DNA from: Darksidea phi
Taxonomy: Eukaryota > Ascomycota > Dothideomycetes > Pleosporales > Lentitheciaceae
DNA: 64,000 bases
Assembly: GCA_030770425.1 (NCBI GenBank)
Contig: JASJFT010000022.1
Location: 248,001-312,000 of the forward strand
Reading direction: 5' to 3'
Position numbers and translations under genes: made by a program. Positions 35,231 to 46,309 of this stretch are shown in pieces. The notes below the pieces were generated by a model that worked only from the letters and a program-made list of their open reading frames with translations, was not told the DNA's origin and did not search any database. Position 1 is the first letter of the stretch, and each line of letters starts with the position of its first letter.

Positions 35231-35810
35231 TTCGAATAAGGTTGATAGGGTCGCAGAACTGAAAAAGGTAGAAAGTTGACTCTGTGGTTTGTGAGCACCT
35301 GAGGTTGCACCTGACGCCACCTACGTGCACAGACTGTTATCGGAAAGGACAAATATCTCTCTAAAATCAGTACCAAGAGGCTTTTGCCTTCGCGAGACTG
35401 AATACTGTCGCACGCCACGAGCGAAGTTGTACAAGCCCAGAGAGAGAGTGAAAGTGGGGTGCAAATGTCGTGGGAACAAACGCTTGAAATTATGATAGCG
35501 AAAGGTGTGACCAGAAGACTCTAGTTTCAGACTTTACAGGAGCAACCAGGGTCAGAATTTGCAGCATTCACAGCCTTTGGAAAGCACGTGGGAGTTGGGT
35601 CTTGGTAAAACCACTTACAACAGACTATGGCGGTTACCGGGAATCGGTTGCCGTGAGCTAGCCCGAGATATGTTCTCATCTATCGTATCGCCCTCGTACT
35701 GCCCATCATACATATTCGTAATGCATGCTTGGTTGCCCCTCGGTCTTCTTTCCTTGTACATGCTTGCTAGTACTACATCCCCAAATGACCGTCCTACCGC
35801 CACGACTACA
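35231..35810. other. Spacer between the two small Lys-rich genes
   Basis: 580 bp between two genes on the minus strand, containing the promoter of the 162-aa gene. No repeats or other genes were seen. Confidence 0.45.
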
Positions 35811-36377
35811 TCACTCCTGCTCCACCTTGAGCATGCTGCGAAGCTCATCCTCAAGTTCGCCCCTGTCACTCGAGTACTCCTCAGTTTTGATCCTGACGGA
35901 ATCCTCATCTTCTGGCTCGCTCTCGCTCCCGCTCTCACTTTGGCCACTATCAGATGCCTCGAGCTTGACTGCAATGCTGTCGGTATCAGAAGGCTCATCT
36001 CTGACCTCCTTCTTGCCCATCGTCGGTTTCTCTTCCTTCATCTTCTGCTTCGCCTTCGCCTTTTCCTTTTCCTTTTCTCTACGTAGCTTCTTATTTTCCC
36101 TACGTAGCTTCTTAGCGTGGAGCTTTAAGTTCCTAGCGGTATAATCCAAGATTGGCATTTCCTTGTTGATTTTGGCGATTTCCTGTTGGGCTCGTGTGAT
36201 GCGTGCCCTGGCGTTTTGCAGCCGTGTCTTATGCGATAGAAGCTCAGCCCGAGTTCTTTCGGCCTCTTTTCGGACAAAGCGATCTTCGGACTGCAGGAGT
36301 ATACGCCAGTCCTGCTTGGAAGGGTGGTGCTCATTTTGCGGTGTTGGCTGCTTGTTCTTGCGTTTAGTCCGAGCCAT
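35811..36377 (-). CDS. Small coiled-coil protein of unknown function with psi-K-x-E motifs
   Basis: Intronless, 188 aa, starting MARTKRKNKQ. Residues about 28-115 form a long charged coiled coil, ending in a Lys/Arg-rich repeat (KKLRRENKKLRREKEKEK) that is a likely nuclear signal. The C-terminus is acidic and Ser-rich, with three psi-K-x-E sites (VKLE, IKTE, LKVE). Composition suggests a nuclear, possibly chromatin- or bZIP-like protein, but no leucine heptad or known DNA-binding domain is clear. Orphan-type gene; function unassigned. Confidence 0.55.
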   Translation of the reverse strand: MARTKRKNKQPTPQNEHHPSKQDWRILLQSEDRFVRKEAERTRAELLSHKTRLQNARARITRAQQEIAKINKEMPILDYTARNLKLHAKKLRRENKKLRREKEKEKAKAKQKMKEEKPTMGKKEVRDEPSDTDSIAVKLEASDSGQSESGSESEPEDEDSVRIKTEEYSSDRGELEDELRSMLKVEQE

Positions 36378-37076
36378 CGTGGCGAAGGTACCGTTGACTA
36401 CCGTAAAATGTTCCGGCTTGCGTTCACAACACCTTGACCGAAGCCACGCAACCTAAGCACACGACCGTCAGCTGAATGTCCATGTCACCTCGCACACCAC
36501 ACCAAACTCCCAAAGAGTAAGAGGAATGACTTACAGACGTATCACACCCTCCCACACGACTCGTTCTCCGACACACGGCCGAGGAACTGATGGGTCCGCC
36601 AAACGAACGCACCCGTCGCGAGTTGACGAATGGATGGTGGTGAGGTGAGGTGAGGAGAAAAGGATTGGGCGGTTGAGCAGAGGTGAAGCTGGTGAGGCGG
36701 CGGGGCAGATAAACAACGGTTCTAAGGAGGGAAGGCGCGAATGCCTCACCCTCACCTTCACCACGTGCACTTTCAAGGAAGGCAGCACTGGGAGTCGAAA
36801 CGAAGGATGTGACTACTACAGTCCTTTTCGTGAAAATGAGCTAAGCCTGAAAACAAGGGGATTCAAGAGCTGGGGCAAGTAGATGAAACGAAGATGTGAG
36901 GAAGACCTCACTGCCCCGAGGCTTAGATATGAGAACGAATGAAAGAGCTTGACAGGCCAACATATTGCATGCCATTGTGATGCACCTACTGATTAAATAT
37001 GCTCCTACAGCTTTTGCGGATACCTTTGTATGTTCACAACCATCCTTCCACCAGAACCCATGAAGCGCAAGATAAT
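36378..37076. other. Intergenic, no gene seen
   Basis: 5' flank of the coiled-coil gene and 3' flank of pantothenate kinase. A purine-rich GTGAGGTGAGG motif lies at about 36640-36655. No gene was supported. Confidence 0.45.
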
Positions 37077-38645
37077 CTACACACTTGATCGTTTCGGGCC
37101 CTCGAAGCTATTCCGCCTACCCCAATTATGCGGCTGCCTCTTCAGAAACGCCCCCACAGCCCCCAAAAACCCCTCATGTCTGAGAAAATATGCCTGCTTC
37201 GTGCCCTTGGACCAGAACCGTATGGCATAAGACAAAGTATGCATAGTCTGCGAGTGGCCGCCGATGAATGAGCCCCCGAAGTAGATGTGCGGTAGGTTGT
37301 GCTTCTCGGCATGCAGATAGGCAATCTGGCCGATGTTGTTGGACACTGCATATAACAATGACCGTGCAATGTCTTCGGAGCAGAACTTGGAGCGTGTGTG
37401 TAGAAGCTCCGACGAGCCTTGAACATCCTCTTCCTCTGAATGGTTCTTGAAGTCGCCGTTGCAGCCATCTTCTGCCTCGCGCTCGGCAGCTCGCTTCATT
37501 TTGTAGACCTTGCCGAAAGAGCTGGCAATGTGCGTGCTCTTCAGACCAATCTTGTTGTAGCCAGCGCCGTAGATGTCGCCGACGAGCAGGTCTACTGTCG
37601 AGTTGTCTCCCTTCTCTGCGAGCTTCAACATGTCTTCGAAGTTACGCGCGCCGGTAAGAAGCGAGAGCAGTCCCCACAGTGTGCCTCCCCCAAGCGATGT
37701 GCCTCCGATACGTTCATACTGTCGCGTACCCGACACCTTGATCATGGAAACGCCGGAGCCGATATTTACGAGGAGGTAGGGGTATATCGAGGCGGGCTGA
37801 GGTGGTAGAGGGACGAAGTCCATTGGGCATTCTTCGCTGTAGGTAAACACTTCATTTGGTATCTCGGTTATGAAGAAGTCGAGCCCTGTTGAGCGGTTTC
37901 GTCAGCGCCTTGTTCACAGCATCGTGCCCTGCAGTCGTACCTATTATGAGACATTCCATCTCGTCCTCTCGTATCACCTCCACGCCCAACGCCTTCTTGG
38001 TCTTGTCATAGTACTTGAATGCCCCTCCACCTGTTGCCATGACACACAATTCGTCTGGCGCGGAGCCATTGAGTTGCTGGTGATCCGCTTGCAGTCTGCG
38101 CACAAAGCTGATGCATGAGTCTATCCTCTCCGTCTCAAACTTGACGAAGTTGAGCCGACCGCCGATAGAGCCTTCGTCGGGTTCTCGCGAGAAGTAAACG
38201 AGTTTGGCGAGTGAGCCACCAATCTGCGCATCAATTGCTCTGTTAGCGCGAGTTCCATACCATTGGTGTGATGGCTGAGGGGTTGTTGAGGGGCAAGGAA
38301 GGTGCAGACGAGGCCGGCCCCTTGCAGCAGCTGGTGACGCCGACTACTCACATCCACAGCGACATGGCTCACAACCGCCGTGTGGTTTGGAAGTCTGATA
38401 TCCCTCGGGTCGTGCTCGTAGTCTTCGCTGCGCGGTGTGGTGGGCTCATCGTCGACGATGAAAGCGCCCTGTACATTGATGCGCACAGTCCCCGGGTGCA
38501 AAATGGCATCGTTGATATCGGACTGCACGGCTGTCCGCCGTGGGCGCGCAGCATCTGGAGCGGATGATATGTCGGCACCGGGCGTAGTCCCAGTTCTTCC
38601 GGCTCCTCCTGTCGTGGGGTCCAGTTGCGAGCTCGACGGCGACAT
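37077..38645 (-). CDS. CAB1: Pantothenate kinase (eukaryotic type II)
   Basis: Catalyses ATP-dependent phosphorylation of pantothenate, the first step of coenzyme A synthesis. Exons 38645-38352, 38223-37941 and 37885-37077 give 461 aa. The catalytic core begins at HVAVDIGGSLAKLVYFSRE (near residue 94). It continues with LNFVKFETERI, MATGGGAFKYYD, LLVNIGSGVSMIKV and the GGTSLGGGTLWGL loop, all hallmarks of eukaryotic PanK. The N-terminal about 90 residues are a Pro/Ser/Thr-rich extension without a recognisable domain. Near the C-terminus the family motifs YFGGSFIGGH and RHEGFLGAVGAFL are intact. A charged insert (about 60 residues, EREAEDGCNGDF to LLHTRSKF) interrupts the kinase fold, as in other filamentous fungi. 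The first intron is longer than usual (128 nt). Confidence 0.95.
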
Positions 38646-40029
38646 GGATGTGGTTCTAAGCCTTGGCTGCAGCCTCGCCCTCTTTGTACGGTGCGAGCTA
38701 TTTAACGCCGACGCACACGTTGCGCTTTCGCGGAAAAGATGGATGTTGGATTAAAAGGAAGGGTGAGCGAAGATGCGGTTAGCGATGATAGCCCTTCCAT
38801 TTGTCCGCTTTGTGACTGGCCTTCGCAACCGGGGGAGACGTGATGAAGATTTCTGCGCAGAATGAGGCCTGGAGAGCGGCCTGACAAAGAATGAGTCGAG
38901 CGCTGACATGAGGCGGGGCATGTGCATTTATGAAGGACATGGCCTCGGAAAGATGGCTTCTGGGCTTCCTCTGGAGCGTCCGCGACAGCCGAACCGTAGG
39001 AGACGTTAAGCTCGGTGACGTGGTGGTTGAGGACGAATGCCTCGGGAGTGCCACTTGGGGGGCGTCGACCACGCCACGAACAATAAAAGATACGGAGATA
39101 TGCAGGTTGAAGGGATGGGTGCGGGAGCCTTACAGTTGCAACATCCGACCTGCAGAACGACGAGTGTGCGTCTGACGTGACTTGGGGGTGGGCGTGGGAT
39201 GATGAACACTTTCCATTTTGGAAAGACGCCCACGTGGGTGGTTTTTGGTCCCAAGCGACTCCAAACTGCTGACACATCGCACCTAGGACGAAGATCCCTC
39301 CAGAGTTGCAGCAAGACTTGGCCAATTAACAGAGTGTTGAACAATTTGTTCTGGAGCGAGAGGTAGACCTCACCGATTGAATGATGTGGAGAGCCAAGCC
39401 AGCGCAGCTCACAGATACACTAATGACAATGATAAAAAGGGTCTGATTAGGGATTGTTTTGTAGTAAAAGGCCGAGTAGCTTCACCACGTGATTGCCGAT
39501 ATCAATATGCAGTGTGAGTGAACGTTGGAATTTAGCGACCTTTATCGAACTTCTCGGGCTTCGTGAAGGTGCATATCAATGGACTCGGAACAGCCAAATC
39601 GGGAGCAGAGGTCGGCGGGGATAGCCATGGAACGGACTGAATACATGGGACTTATTGGCGTGCAAACGTCCGGATCACAGTGTAGCTCCTTCTCTTCAGC
39701 GGACCTTCAGTGCTCCCTTCGTCCGCCCTTCAAGCATCCGAGAATCTCAGTATATTATTTCCCTTGACATATGTAATCCTTCTCAGTAACATCCTTCCTA
39801 CACACTCCTCATCAGGGTGAGGAAGCTCCGGAGACCTCGCAGAGAGCTACCAAGCTTTATGCCAGATGCTAGCGTTGGGACCTAGCGCTTTCCTTACATG
39901 TGCCGAAAGAAGTTAACGAACAACATATAAAGAAAGAGAGTCAAGAGATAGCAAAAGAAGTAGTAGCCTAGAGTTGATCTATCAGCATTGTAGCGTTTAA
40001 AAAGGGAGCACCTTACTACTACTAACAAG
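38646..40029. other. Long intergenic region, no gene supported
   Basis: About 1.4 kb between divergent genes, so it holds both promoters. A 207-codon minus-strand frame (39325-38702) lacks family resemblance and coding bias and was rejected. No repeats or RNAs were recognised. Confidence 0.5.
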
Positions 40030-40191
40030 ATGATCGGCGATGCGTCGATGACGTCGATCGCCCGCAACTCCCTTCATTCCCGCTTCCCCAATCAGCGACC
40101 TTCCCCCATCCCGCACATATACCGCTTTCGATTGCAAATACTGCCAAGCGACCCATCAATCTCGAGAAATATCTCCACTCAATCAACAAAG

Positions 40192-41193
40192 ATGTCGTGG
40201 ATGGACTCCTGGTCCCGCCCTACAAAATCCCAAGCCACGCCACCACCCCTCTACCTAACAGCCGGCGATACCGTCCCCTACTGCCACAGCTGCGGCCGCG
40301 TAATCAGCCAACGCAGAACCAACGCAAAACAAGAAGTAAAATACTGCTCTACACGTTGTCGACATAGCAAACCAGGCCCTATTGATCGCAAGATCGAATC
40401 GGTTTTTGCGGCTCTCCTAGATGGCGCTAGTCCCGAGTCGCTAAAAGATGGACCTTCGGACGGCGAAACAGCCATTAAAAAAGAAGAGTTCGGCACGAAG
40501 GAGAAGAAAGGGAAGAAAAAGAAGGCTGTGAAGGGCGATCCAAGGGTGATTGTAGAATGTGGTACTGTAGAGGCTGTCGTCTTCCCCCGAGAACAAGATC
40601 CAAATAAAGTCTTCGGCCGTCGCAAAAACAGAGCACCCCGTGGCATCGTCGAAAAACCAGAAGACTGGCGCAGTGTAGACATGGTAGACGAGCCTAGTTC
40701 AACTCCAACCTCAAATTATGTCTCCAAACTACAACCCCCTGGCTCCACCCACTCAGCATCAACCCACGAAGCCGAAACAACAGCTAGCGAAAAAGCAACC
40801 ACAGACTCCGATCCCGAAGACGCAGGCGGTGTCGCTTTAGAAACACCGCATGGCGAGGATCTACCCGACGAGATACCATACGGTTATGGCGGCGGCAAGA
40901 TCCGTCCGCCACAGGCTCAAAACGATGTCAATGGTGGTGTAGGTGGGGAGAAAGGCTGGGCTGAGCGTGTCGAGGAAACGGATGAAATGAAGGCGAAGAG
41001 GAGGGAGGGTCAGCGGAGGGCTGATGAGAGGGAGATGGTTAGGCGGGCTGCGAGGAGGGGTGTTGCGTTTGGGTTTGCTGGAGGAGATAGGGAGGGCAAG
41101 AAGAGGAAGTGTGAGGCTGTTATGAAGGGCGTAGTGGTGGAGGCGAGTTTTGCCAAGGGGGAATGGGGCATACGGTGGAGGGAAGAGATATGA
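40192..41193 (+). CDS. C4 zinc-binding protein of unknown function (MSWMDSW family)
   Basis: Intronless, 333 aa from the ATG at 40192. A compact C-x2-C-x17-C-x3-C site (CHSCGRVIS, then KYCSTRC) at about residues 28-53 is followed by RHSKPGPIDRKIE, a block I associate with conserved fungal proteins of unknown role. The middle is Lys-rich and disordered and the C-terminus is basic with an Arg-rich helix (EMVRRAARRGVAFGF). An in-frame ATG at 40030 would add 54 residues that are Arg/Ser-rich and end in SRNISTQSTK, like a mitochondrial presequence. I prefer 40192 because the C/A-rich DNA before it resembles a leader, but this is open. Confidence 0.68.
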   Translation: MSWMDSWSRPTKSQATPPPLYLTAGDTVPYCHSCGRVISQRRTNAKQEVKYCSTRCRHSKPGPIDRKIESVFAALLDGASPESLKDGPSDGETAIKKEEFGTKEKKGKKKKAVKGDPRVIVECGTVEAVVFPREQDPNKVFGRRKNRAPRGIVEKPEDWRSVDMVDEPSSTPTSNYVSKLQPPGSTHSASTHEAETTASEKATTDSDPEDAGGVALETPHGEDLPDEIPYGYGGGKIRPPQAQNDVNGGVGGEKGWAERVEETDEMKAKRREGQRRADEREMVRRAARRGVAFGFAGGDREGKKRKCEAVMKGVVVEASFAKGEWGIRWREEI

Positions 41194-41370
41194 GCAGCAA
41201 GACAAGCGCTTGAATACAATTGGATGCACCTTTGTGCGGTAAAATAATAGAATAAAAGACAACAAGCCTATCCCTTGGGGTATCAAATAAAATGAATAAA
41301 CGCCATGCCAGCCCATCGCGCCGTCTAGTTCTGTACACCACAGTTAAGATAATTCATAGAGCGTAGAGGA

Positions 41371-43991
41371 TTACCATTCCAGGCCATCCGCCATCAGTTT
41401 CCGCCCAATAGCTGAATTATAACTGATAACACCCTCAAACCCAGGTCTGAGCCCAGTCCCGGATCTACACATGTTAGCCACTAAGGCTCGATGTTTGTCC
41501 AGCGGCGCTGTGACTTACTTGATCATGACAATTGCCATATTCCTGACTTTGTCCTTTAAATTAACTTGAGTACGATTTTGCAGCAAGCCATGACTCATCT
41601 CATCATGCTTCAAGATCTGAGCATAGGCCCGTGGAAACAAGGCCATGTACTCCACTAGCGCCTCCTCCTCATCTAATGTCCACTCAGCCCGCGCTTTTCG
41701 TGGCTTTGCCGCAGCCGTTGGACGGTAATTAGCTCGCGCGAGGTCTCTTTGGTTCGCAAATGTAGAAGCGGGAGGATCTTCTTCTGTCATCTCTGGAGAT
41801 TCATTTTCGGAGGGACTTTCTTCTTGCTCAATTGGCTGGAAGTCGAGATCCTCGTTTCTGCCCCGGGGTTGATGACTGGTAGGCGCGTTTGAAGAGCTTG
41901 GGTCAATGCGGACACGTTTAGCTTGCTCTCGTTGCTCTTGTACCCTAGATGCGCGTGGTATTGTTTCAAAGGCATCGTCTTCTTCGGAATCGCTTTCATC
42001 TACTGGCTGGCGCCTTTTTTTTGGAGAAGATCGTTCTGGTTGCTTGCCTTTACTGGAAGGTCCGGGCGTGGGCTGAGTATTGTTACCAAATCCATCTCCG
42101 AATTCAACCCGTCGAGCGTTTGCTTGCCGGTCAAATAGGGATGCTGCACGATTTTCCTTGTCCAGTTTCTTGCCCTGCTTTAGCAGTTTCAATGTTTCAG
42201 CTGTGGACTGCGGTGGCCGAGACGGGCCGGCTACTTCTTCTACAGGTTGTTCTACTTCATCGTTCAGTTGTTGCGGGTCGTTGTCTACCGGTGGTTGCCA
42301 ATCGTCTAGTTCTTCTAGACTAACCTGTTCCTCTTCTTGTAATTCTACCTCCGGCTGCGGAACGTGCTTTGAGGCCTGAGGCCTAACAGCAGAGCCCCTT
42401 TCCTTTTCTATCAACTTGTCCACCAGTGAAATATCCACATCGGCGTTTGGATCGAACCTTCGGCCGCTGCGCCTTCGACCTCGTCCAAAGGAGGATCTTT
42501 TCTTTCCCGGCAATTCTTGTCCGGCGGATACATCTCGTCCGGCCACCCCAGGTTGCTCCATTTCGGTCTTGACTTTTGCCACAATGTCCGCTACGCCACC
42601 CTGGTTCTCAATAGCGCCCTTAAGTTCCCTATTTCTTGAGCGAACCCAATCCAACATCCGTAGGACAAGCGAATCCCACGGGAAGTTTCCTCCAAGGCCG
42701 TCAATGTCGGCCAAGTCTCTTCTCTGGACTGATTTATTGCCGAGTCGGAAGAACCCCCGGATTTCATCTATTCGCTCAATAACCTTTCCTTGGAATGCTT
42801 GCGGAAGTGCGGAGTTCTCCCCACCTAAAGCCGAGACGCTCCAGCCTCGAATAATTTCTGAGTGGAAAAAGACTTCACGCAATGTGACATTTGGGTTGAA
42901 ATTGTCATCGGCCGAAGAGCGTTCTAGATAGAGGATCGCGAGCTGCGTCCGTAGATCCAATGCTAACTCAAACGTTTGTTGTAGTAGCGCACTATCCCCC
43001 GCTGGAGAGCTCGCCGGGTCGCTCCCGAGAATGAGTGTTGGAAGGAACCAAGTTGGGAAGAAATTGTCCAGCTCACGGAGGGAATCCCATGTGTCCTTCG
43101 TGCTTCTATCTGAGTGGATCATTTGCTTCGCAAATATTAACAAATTCGCCATATAGAGGATAAGATCCAAGCCACATCGTGAAGCGTCTAAATCACGGTT
43201 TGGTCCAAAGAGCGCGCGATGTACTGCTCTGAGCTGAATGTATTTCTGGTGTTGTCCGCGAAAATGATTGAGGTGAACAGTTGCTTCTTCGTCATAGACT
43301 CGATAGTCTGCGCTGAAGGTGGAGTCTGGCTTCTGCATGTCGCGGATATGCCGGTGATCGTCGTCCAATTGGGCGTCCTCGGGGACAAGGTGATTCAGAA
43401 ATTCCTCTAGAGTTCCGTATAGCTTGGGTAGCTTGCGAATCATGATGCGTGGCTCTAGCAATTCCGCCTCCACCATAGACAAAGACGAAATGGCAGTTGT
43501 CCCAGACATTTCGGAGAATGCGCCCGGTGAGCGATGAGGAAAGGAAGCTGGCACCTCGTGCCTTGGCGGCGTGTTCGGAATGTCTTCCATAGCAATTTGT
43601 GTGTCGATTTCTTCGACGGTGGTGAGCTCTGTCGGGCAGCGGATTAGCAGGCAAGCTTTTGGTGATCCTTGATGGCGCGCATATGCCGGGCATCGCCGCG
43701 CATTAAGGACTCACCAGTTGCCTCTTTTTGACCCTTTCGCTTTGCCCTGGATATACGCGCAGCTTCCCCTGCTTGTTCAACTTCATTCGCGACGCTAGTG
43801 ACGCTTGTTTCGCGGGCGCTTCGGCGCATGGGTTTCGCGACCTCAACAGGCAGCTCGACGTCTCTGCTGGCGCTTCTTGTCCCCCTTCTGCGCGTCGCGC
43901 GACCGGCCTGCGGAGTGTTCGGCTTGGAGGGGGGTTGTGGGGTCGGAGTCTTGAAGCGGCTTGATGCGCGGATGGCTCGGTGGTCGGCCAT
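41371..43991 (-). CDS. Myb-telobox telomere-repeat-binding factor (Tbf1/Taz1-like)
   Basis: Likely sequence-specific binder of TTAGGG-type repeats at telomeres or promoters. Exons 43991-43715, 43628-41519 and 41464-41371 give 826 aa. The C-terminal Myb domain (about residues 740-796) opens with AEWTLDEEEALVEYMALF and closes with the telobox-like helix VNLKDKVRNM (canonical VDLKDKWRN), then GTGLRPGFEGV and the C-terminus ADGLEW. Residues about 140-400 are predicted helical and could be a TRF-homology dimerisation domain. The middle (about 430-735) is disordered, acidic and Pro/Ser-rich. The N-terminus is basic. Tbf1 and Taz1 cannot be told apart from sequence alone. Divergent from the GDT1 gene. 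Confidence 0.7.
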
Positions 43992-44651
43992 TGTGGCGTT
44001 GGCTGGTGCTACGGGTGCATTGGTAGAGCATGTGTCGTAGGGGCGTTGGGGCGATAGCCAACGTGCAGGGTGCGGCGTGTTTGTTATGGTGGTCTCGATG
44101 CGGGAGGATGCTTACGTAAGAGAAGAATGAACCCGCTCTCACGTGATACAGTCGTTTACGGCTTGCTGTGCCGGCTTGGCTCGATCCGTGGAGCCACTCG
44201 AGTGACAGGAGAAGGGGCACAGTCTGGAGTGTGCTCGAGCATTTGTTTGAGGGAAGACGAAACATCTCTCGTCGTTAACGAGCTGTTCAGTTCTGCAACT
44301 TTCACCCGCTTCCCCTTTTCTGCTGGTGCCAGCTGTCTTCCCGCTCTTCTCGGGGGTCCAAAGCTGCGTAGAAAAAGGACTCATCCCCCTTGCGCACATC
44401 CTCGTAATCGATCGACCTCCTAAAAGCGTCGCTGCACCCAGCCGTGCCAGCATCTCAGCACCGCATCCCCCACCGTTGGCCTTTGACTACGCCGCGAGCG
44501 ATCTACATCGCTTCTCACCCGTTTGTACGCACCTTTCGATTTCTCACAATTCACGCTCGCTGCACGCCCCACTCGCCGCCATTCTCATCTGCCCGGGCGC
44601 TCAAAGCCAGCGCGATAGACCCCTGTCCACCTTTCCGTTCTCGCCGACACC
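43992..44651. promoter_or_regulatory. Divergent promoter, telobox factor / GDT1-type transporter
   Basis: 660 bp between divergent ATGs. It has a C-rich leader directly before the GDT1 start and pyrimidine tracts near 44310-44345. No defined operator was recognised. Confidence 0.45.
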
Positions 44652-46309
44652 ATGAGGCTGCGACAGCCACGAACGACCGCCTTGCTCCTCCTACTTCCTG
44701 CGCTACACACATACGCCGCAAAGATCGTCACAGACACCGAGGCCACTGAGGTCGCCCGAGCAGCTGCTGAATCTTCCGATGTCGCTGCGCTTGCTGCTCC
44801 GACACCAGCTTCAGCCGCAAGAGGCACCAAAGATGCACCAGTAGATGGATTTGATGGGAAGCCTCACGAAGGCCCTTATGTTGACGATAAGCCGGTTACA
44901 TCTAAGAAGGGGCCTGGGGGAATAGAAGAACTACGACCCGGTTCCCGCCTCAGCCCGTCGCAAGACTTGACCAAGGAAGAACTGACGGCATTGGTAGAGG
45001 AAGATGACAGTGTCATGAACGATCCCAACAGGGCAGCACCCAAAGGGAACACAGGGACCGAAGGCGGAGTGTCTGCGAAAGACAAGGAGCGGCTAGCGCA
45101 TGAGGACAAGACAGGCTCGAAGATGGAAAAGATACCGGAGTCGCCAAAAGAGGCGCCGATACTACCACACGGCGAGCAGCAGCACATAAAGGAGAAGCAA
45201 GACCCCGAAGCCGACACAGAATCACGCATTCTTGGTGCACAAGGGCTAGAGGTGAGCCGCGACGTTCGCTGTCGAAGTCACAGCTAACAAGCCAACAGAA
45301 ACCTACCGATCTGCCTGACTCGCCTCATGATATCCCACACCCTGCGCCTCCCGGGTCTCCCAAGAGTGACCCGCTCGATACGACGCCGCCGAAGAAGGTA
45401 TCCGATGCGCTGCCCGACGAAGATGACGTTGCTGGTGTCATCCGACCCTTCCACTCCCTAGTGCTTTCCTTTACCATGATTATCTTCTCGGAGATTGGTG
45501 ACAAAACGTTCTTAGTCGCTGCTTTAATGGCCATGCGTCATCCCCGTCTCGTAGTTTTCTCTGCCGCGTTCTCAGCGCTCATCGTTATGACTGTGCTCTC
45601 GGCAGTTCTAGGCCATGCCGTGCCCACCCTCATTCCGGAACGCTTCACACACCTTGCCGCTGCTGGACTTTTCCTTGTTTTTGGGGTAAAGTTGTTACGG
45701 GAGGGTATGGCAATGAGTCCTGATGAGGGCGTAGGAGAAGAGATGAGAGAAGTAGAACAGGAGCTCGAAGAGAAGGAACATCTTGCACGACGCAGAAGCA
45801 ACAGGAAATCGTCCATCTCACCCTATGCTCTCGAATCAGGGCGCCCGCGACGCTCGAGGTCAAACTCTCAATTACCTGCTCCGGCACGAAGCCCCTCATC
45901 TTCTCCAGACCGCACTGCTTCCCCGGGCGGCTCATCACTTACTGGTGCCTTGAGCGGCTTGAATAACCTCTTCTCTCTCCTTCTCAGCCCTGCATGGGTT
46001 CAAACATTCGTGATGACCTTCCTAGGTGAATGGGGTGATCGTAGCCAAATCGCTACTGTAGCTATGGCGGCCGGATCAGATTATTGGTGGGTTACCAGTG
46101 GCGCGATTTTTGGACATGGTCTTTGTACAGCTGGAGCCGTCATCGGCGGTCGAGCGGTTGCGGGTAAAGTTAGCATGCGTGTTGGTAAGAATAAGTCCTA
46201 TCCATTCTAAAGATTGGTCGACTAACACCGGCCAGTCACTCTTGGAGGCGCCATTGCGTTCCTCATTTTCGGCGTCATATACCTGTTCGAAGCTATCTAT
46301 CACGAGTAG
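44652..46309 (+). CDS. GDT1: GDT1/UPF0016-type Golgi Ca2+/Mn2+:H+ transporter
   Basis: Cation/proton exchanger of the UPF0016 family (yeast Gdt1, human TMEM165), which supplies Mn2+ to Golgi glycosyltransferases and helps calcium balance. Exons 44652-45251, 45299-46184 and 46236-46309 give 519 aa. A signal peptide (residues 1-22) precedes a long, disordered, acidic and Pro-rich luminal region to about 250. The two family motifs E-x-G-D-[KR]-[TS] are present: EIGDKTF (near 264) and EWGDRSQ (near 444). Six to seven membrane helices surround them, with a Ser/Arg-rich loop between the two halves. It is longer than yeast Gdt1 (280 aa) because of the N-terminal region and the loop. Confidence 0.92.

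Noticed and set aside
38702..39325. 207-codon minus-strand frame upstream of pantothenate kinase
   Set aside because: Cys/Ser/His-rich composition without any recognisable motif, and position in a promoter region; chance frame.
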